Shown piece by piece: positions 61,427 to 64,000 of a stretch of DNA of 64,000 nt; position 1 is the first letter of the stretch; every line of letters starts with the position of its first letter. A program made the translations under genes and the position numbers. Source of the stretch: Geodermatophilus bullaregiensis (GTDB taxonomy: Bacteria; Actinomycetota; Actinomycetes; Mycobacteriales; Geodermatophilaceae); contig NZ_JAFBCJ010000001.1 of the NCBI RefSeq assembly GCF_016907675.1, positions 4,960,001 through 5,024,000 of the forward strand, read 5' to 3'. The notes below the pieces were generated by a model. The model had not been told where the DNA came from. It worked only from the letters and a program-made list of their open reading frames with translations, and made no database searches.

Positions 61427-62332
61427 TCAGCCGCTGACCCGCTTGTAGACGTCCGGGGGCGCCGCGCCGCCGGCCACGATCGCCGCCGACCAGTCGTCCA
61501 GCCGGCGGGTGAGCTCGGGCAGCTCGGGGCCGATGGCGTCGAGGACGGGCCCGAGGGCGGCCTCGGTCTGCGCCTCGATGCGGTCCCGCAGGCGGCGTCC
61601 CTCGTCGGTGAGCCGGCCGTCGGCGACCAGCCCGCGGCCGGCCAGGCCGGCGTCGGCCGCGGCCATCGCCTCGGGCGACCAGCCGCGGGTGCCGGCGTAG
61701 GCGGTGTGCTCCCAGCCCACCCAGTACTCGGTCAGCAGGTTCATCTGCACGCCGGTGACGCCGGCGGTGACGTTGGCGGCCACGTGCACGTCGCCGCGGT
61801 ACTCGCGCAGCAGCGTGGTGGCGTGCCAGAGCTGCCCGAGCGGGTCCTCGGGCCAGGGCAGCGACAGCTGGCCGGCGAACAGCGGCCGGCCGGCCAGGTC
61901 CCGCGCCGCGACGTCGGTGCCCCGGCGCAGCGCGGCGACCGCGCCGGTGACGTCGGCGCCGGGCAGCAGGTCGTGCAGCGCCGCCACCACGCCCTGCTCG
62001 CGGGCGGCGAGCACGTCGGCGCGGGACGCCGTGGCCCGCGCCTGCTCGTAGAGGCCGGTGACCAGGCCCGGCTCGAAGACGCCGAACGCGGCGACGACGA
62101 CCAGCGGGGCCGGCTCGCCCATCGGCGCGGCGCGGCCCCACACGTAGCCGGTCAGGAAGTCCAGGCCCAGGGCGGCGAGGCGGTCGTTCACCGGCCGGCC
62201 CCACCAGCTGACGGTCGCGATCGGCTCGGCGGCGTCGCGCAGCCGGCGGGAGGGGGAGTCGGGCACGCCGGACGGCGGGCGCTCGGCGTCCGGTGGCGAG
62301 AGGAAGATCTGCTGGGCCTGGGCGAAGTCCAC
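61427..62332 (-). CDS. SCO6745-like family protein
   Basis: 301 aa from GTG 62332. SRRLRDAAEPIATVSWWGRP, LGLDFLTGYVWGRAAPMGEP and LLTEYWVGWEHTAYAGTRGW match a helical actinobacterial family annotated after SCO6745. The function is unknown; some members carry a winged-helix-like C terminus (here GRLTDEGRRLRDRIEAQTE). GTG 62389 is an alternative start but would overlap the MFS gene. Confidence 0.8.
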   Translation of the reverse strand: MDFAQAQQIFLSPPDAERPPSGVPDSPSRRLRDAAEPIATVSWWGRPVNDRLAALGLDFLTGYVWGRAAPMGEPAPLVVVAAFGVFEPGLVTGLYEQARATASRADVLAAREQGVVAALHDLLPGADVTGAVAALRRGTDVAARDLAGRPLFAGQLSLPWPEDPLGQLWHATTLLREYRGDVHVAANVTAGVTGVQMNLLTEYWVGWEHTAYAGTRGWSPEAMAAADAGLAGRGLVADGRLTDEGRRLRDRIEAQTEAALGPVLDAIGPELPELTRRLDDWSAAIVAGGAAPPDVYKRVSG

Positions 62333-62372
62333 GACCGCATCGTGGCCCTCCGGGTGCCGCGGTACCAACGGC

Positions 62373-63554
62373 TCAGCCCCGCGGGCCACCGCGGCGCAGC
62401 TCGAACCACAGCCAGGCGGCGATCGCGGCCGGGACGGCGACGAACGCCGACACCGCCGGCACCGCGCCGACCCGCGAGCCCAGCCAGGCCAGCAGCAGCG
62501 GGGTGCCGAAGCCGGCGTAGGCGAAGGCGTAGAACGCGCTGTTCATCGCGCCCCGGGCGTGCGGCGGCGCGAGGCGGGCGGTGAGGGTCAGTCCCGCGGT
62601 GAGGCACAGCCCGCCGCCCGCGCCCATCAGCGCCGACGACGGCAGCAGCAGCGGCTCGGACCCGGCCACGATCGCAACCACGGCCAGGGCGAGGCCTCCC
62701 GCGCCGAGGACCATCCCGAGCGGGCCGGCACCCCGCTCGGCGCCGCGGCCGACGCGGGCCGCCACCGCACTGGCCCCGAGCGCCAGCCCGGCGATGACGC
62801 CGGCATAGGCCACCCCGACGCCGCCGGGCACCACGAGCAGCGGCAGCAGGGTCGCCGCGACCGTCGGGAAGGCGAAGACGCCCACGGCGGTGGGCGCCAG
62901 CACCGCCCAGAACGGCCGGCGCGCCTCCGGGGGCAGCCCCAGGGTCATCAGCCGGCCGGGTCGCCGGACGTGCACGGTCTCCGGGACGGTCACGAGCAGC
63001 CCGAGCCCGACGACCAGCACCGCGACGTGCACGAGGTAGGGCAGCGTCGTCGGCGCGGGGCCGTACTGGGCGAGCACCCCGCTCATGGCCGGCGCGACCG
63101 CGAACCCCAGAGACGTCGACACCGCCCCGCGGGTGGCCGCCGACCGCTGCCCGTCGGGACCGGCGAGGTCCTGCAGCCACGCGTTGGCCACCGAGAACAC
63201 CACCCCGGACACGACGCCCTGCAGCAGCCGGCACGCGTAGAGCAGCGGCAGGGAGTTCACGGCGGGCACGAACAGCAGCGAGACCAGGCCGGCGACCACC
63301 GCGAAGGGCAGCACCAGCGCCCGCCGGCCGAAGCGGTCCGAGGCCGCACCGGAGACGGTCAGCGCCGCGACGAGGCCGACCGCGTAGCAGCCGAAGACGG
63401 CGGTGAGGTCGGCGTCGGACAGGTCCAGGGTGCGCCGGTAGACCAGCAGCAGCGGCGTCGGGATGTTGGTGCCCAGGGCCACGGTGAACAGGCCGAGGGT
63501 GAGGGCGTCGAGTCGACGGCGGGTGACCCGCTGCTCGGCTGCGGCCCTGGTCAC
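62373..63554 (-). CDS. MFS transporter (12 helices)
   Basis: 393 aa. AASDRFGRRALVLPF is the motif between helices 2 and 3, and RLLQGVVSGVVFSVANAWLQ follows. Probably exports a small molecule. It is upstream of the SCO6745-like gene, 40 bases apart, and downstream of the methyltransferase gene, so they may be one transcript. Confidence 0.88.
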   Translation of the reverse strand: MTRAAAEQRVTRRRLDALTLGLFTVALGTNIPTPLLLVYRRTLDLSDADLTAVFGCYAVGLVAALTVSGAASDRFGRRALVLPFAVVAGLVSLLFVPAVNSLPLLYACRLLQGVVSGVVFSVANAWLQDLAGPDGQRSAATRGAVSTSLGFAVAPAMSGVLAQYGPAPTTLPYLVHVAVLVVGLGLLVTVPETVHVRRPGRLMTLGLPPEARRPFWAVLAPTAVGVFAFPTVAATLLPLLVVPGGVGVAYAGVIAGLALGASAVAARVGRGAERGAGPLGMVLGAGGLALAVVAIVAGSEPLLLPSSALMGAGGGLCLTAGLTLTARLAPPHARGAMNSAFYAFAYAGFGTPLLLAWLGSRVGAVPAVSAFVAVPAAIAAWLWFELRRGGPRG

Positions 63555-63599
63555 CCGCCGGAGGCTACCGCCCGCGCCGACCCGGGACCGGGAGCCGAC

Positions 63600-64000
63600 C
63601 TAGAACCGGTAGTGCAGGACCAGCGTGCCCTTGCGGGACCACGACGTGCTGCGCGCCGACAGCCAGTAGTAGGCGCGGAGGACGGGTGGGAACCGGGCGA
63701 TCTCGGGTTGCCGGCTGAGCAGCACCTCCTGGACCAGGTGCAGCCGGGGGTCCCAGCGTTCGGGTCGGCGCGGGTCGTCCATGCCGGGGAACCGCACCTG
63801 GCCGGCGACCGACTTCGTGCCCCGGGAGTGGCGTGCCACCCAGATCGTGAACCGCGTGTACCCGTTGAAGACCAGTTCCCCGCTCGGGAAGTGGTCGACC
63901 AGCCGGCGGAGCAGGGAGACCAGCTCGTCCTCGGTGAGGAACCCCATCAGGCCGTCGGCGGTGATCACGGCGGGCCGGTCGCGGGGCAGGGCGTCGAGCC
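63600..64000 (-). CDS. LCMT-type class I SAM-dependent methyltransferase, C-terminal part (cut by window edge)
   Basis: The frame continues beyond the window, so the 5' part is missing. The visible part starts with the segment LPRDRPAVITADGLMGFLTE, matching the AEGLLMYL block after the SAM-binding domain in leucine-carboxyl-methyltransferase-like/PPM1 enzymes, then LVDHFPSGELVFNGYTRFT. The target is unknown; such enzymes methylate polyketide-like acids or other small molecules. Confidence 0.85.
   Translation of the reverse strand, partial: LDALPRDRPAVITADGLMGFLTEDELVSLLRRLVDHFPSGELVFNGYTRFTIWVARHSRGTKSVAGQVRFPGMDDPRRPERWDPRLHLVQEVLLSRQPEIARFPPVLRAYYWLSARSTSWSRKGTLVLHYRF

Overview
The window is very GC-rich, roughly three quarters G+C by eye, with many GTG starts. 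It carries actinobacterial hallmarks: a WhiB-type iron-sulfur regulator, PASTA-type Ser/Thr kinase, a DinB-like mycothiol-linked protein, an ECF42 sigma factor with its DGPF partner, and a c-di-AMP (ydaO/yuaA) riboswitch before a cell-wall peptidase. Protein style and gene content suggest Geodermatophilaceae or a close relative; this is inference, since there is no rRNA. I saw no tRNA, rRNA, CRISPR array, transposase or integrase.

Region 1 (1-25 kb) is mostly housekeeping. It holds a truncated flavin monooxygenase divergent from a PucR-type regulator, a giant CtpH/CtpI-like P-type ATPase, a SnoaL-like protein, a GNAT acetyltransferase, a 47-aa protein, a quinone oxidoreductase, pyruvate carboxylase, a PASTA kinase, an esterase, a helix-hairpin-helix protein, a family A DNA polymerase, an MFS exporter and glutamate dehydrogenase. 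The riboswitch-controlled M15 peptidase, a PmoA-like protein and a dienelactone hydrolase follow.

Region 2 (25-37 kb) is regulatory and redox. WhiB2 and the DGPF/ECF42 pair lead into an operon of a secreted protein, a four-helix membrane protein (DUF6529-like), a 13-codon mini-ORF and a 1,039-aa fusion of FHA, NosR/NapH-like Fe-S membrane core, 2Fe-2S and FAD/NAD modules. A second FHA protein and a membrane Ser/Thr kinase lie next to it. This is the best candidate for an undescribed system: an electron-transfer chain gated by phosphothreonine recognition. The last codons of the kinase run antisense through a relic of a cytochrome P450 gene whose intact homologue is at 59976-61310.

Region 3 (38-60 kb) looks like an exopolysaccharide locus, possibly for a sulfated polymer. 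It has an antiporter overlapping an ATP sulfurylase with a degenerate APS-kinase domain, a sulfotransferase, UDP-glucose dehydrogenase, a minimal histidine kinase, two LuxR-type regulators (the second lacking its phospho-Asp), an epimerase, an initiating sugar transferase, Wzz, Wzy, Wzx, a glycosyltransferase, secreted propeller and beta-helix proteins, and two P-loop kinases.

Region 4 (60-64 kb) holds the intact P450, an SCO6745-like protein, an MFS transporter and a truncated methyltransferase. Convergent gene pairs are repeatedly separated by strong GC hairpins without T-tracts, several spanning the stop codons.
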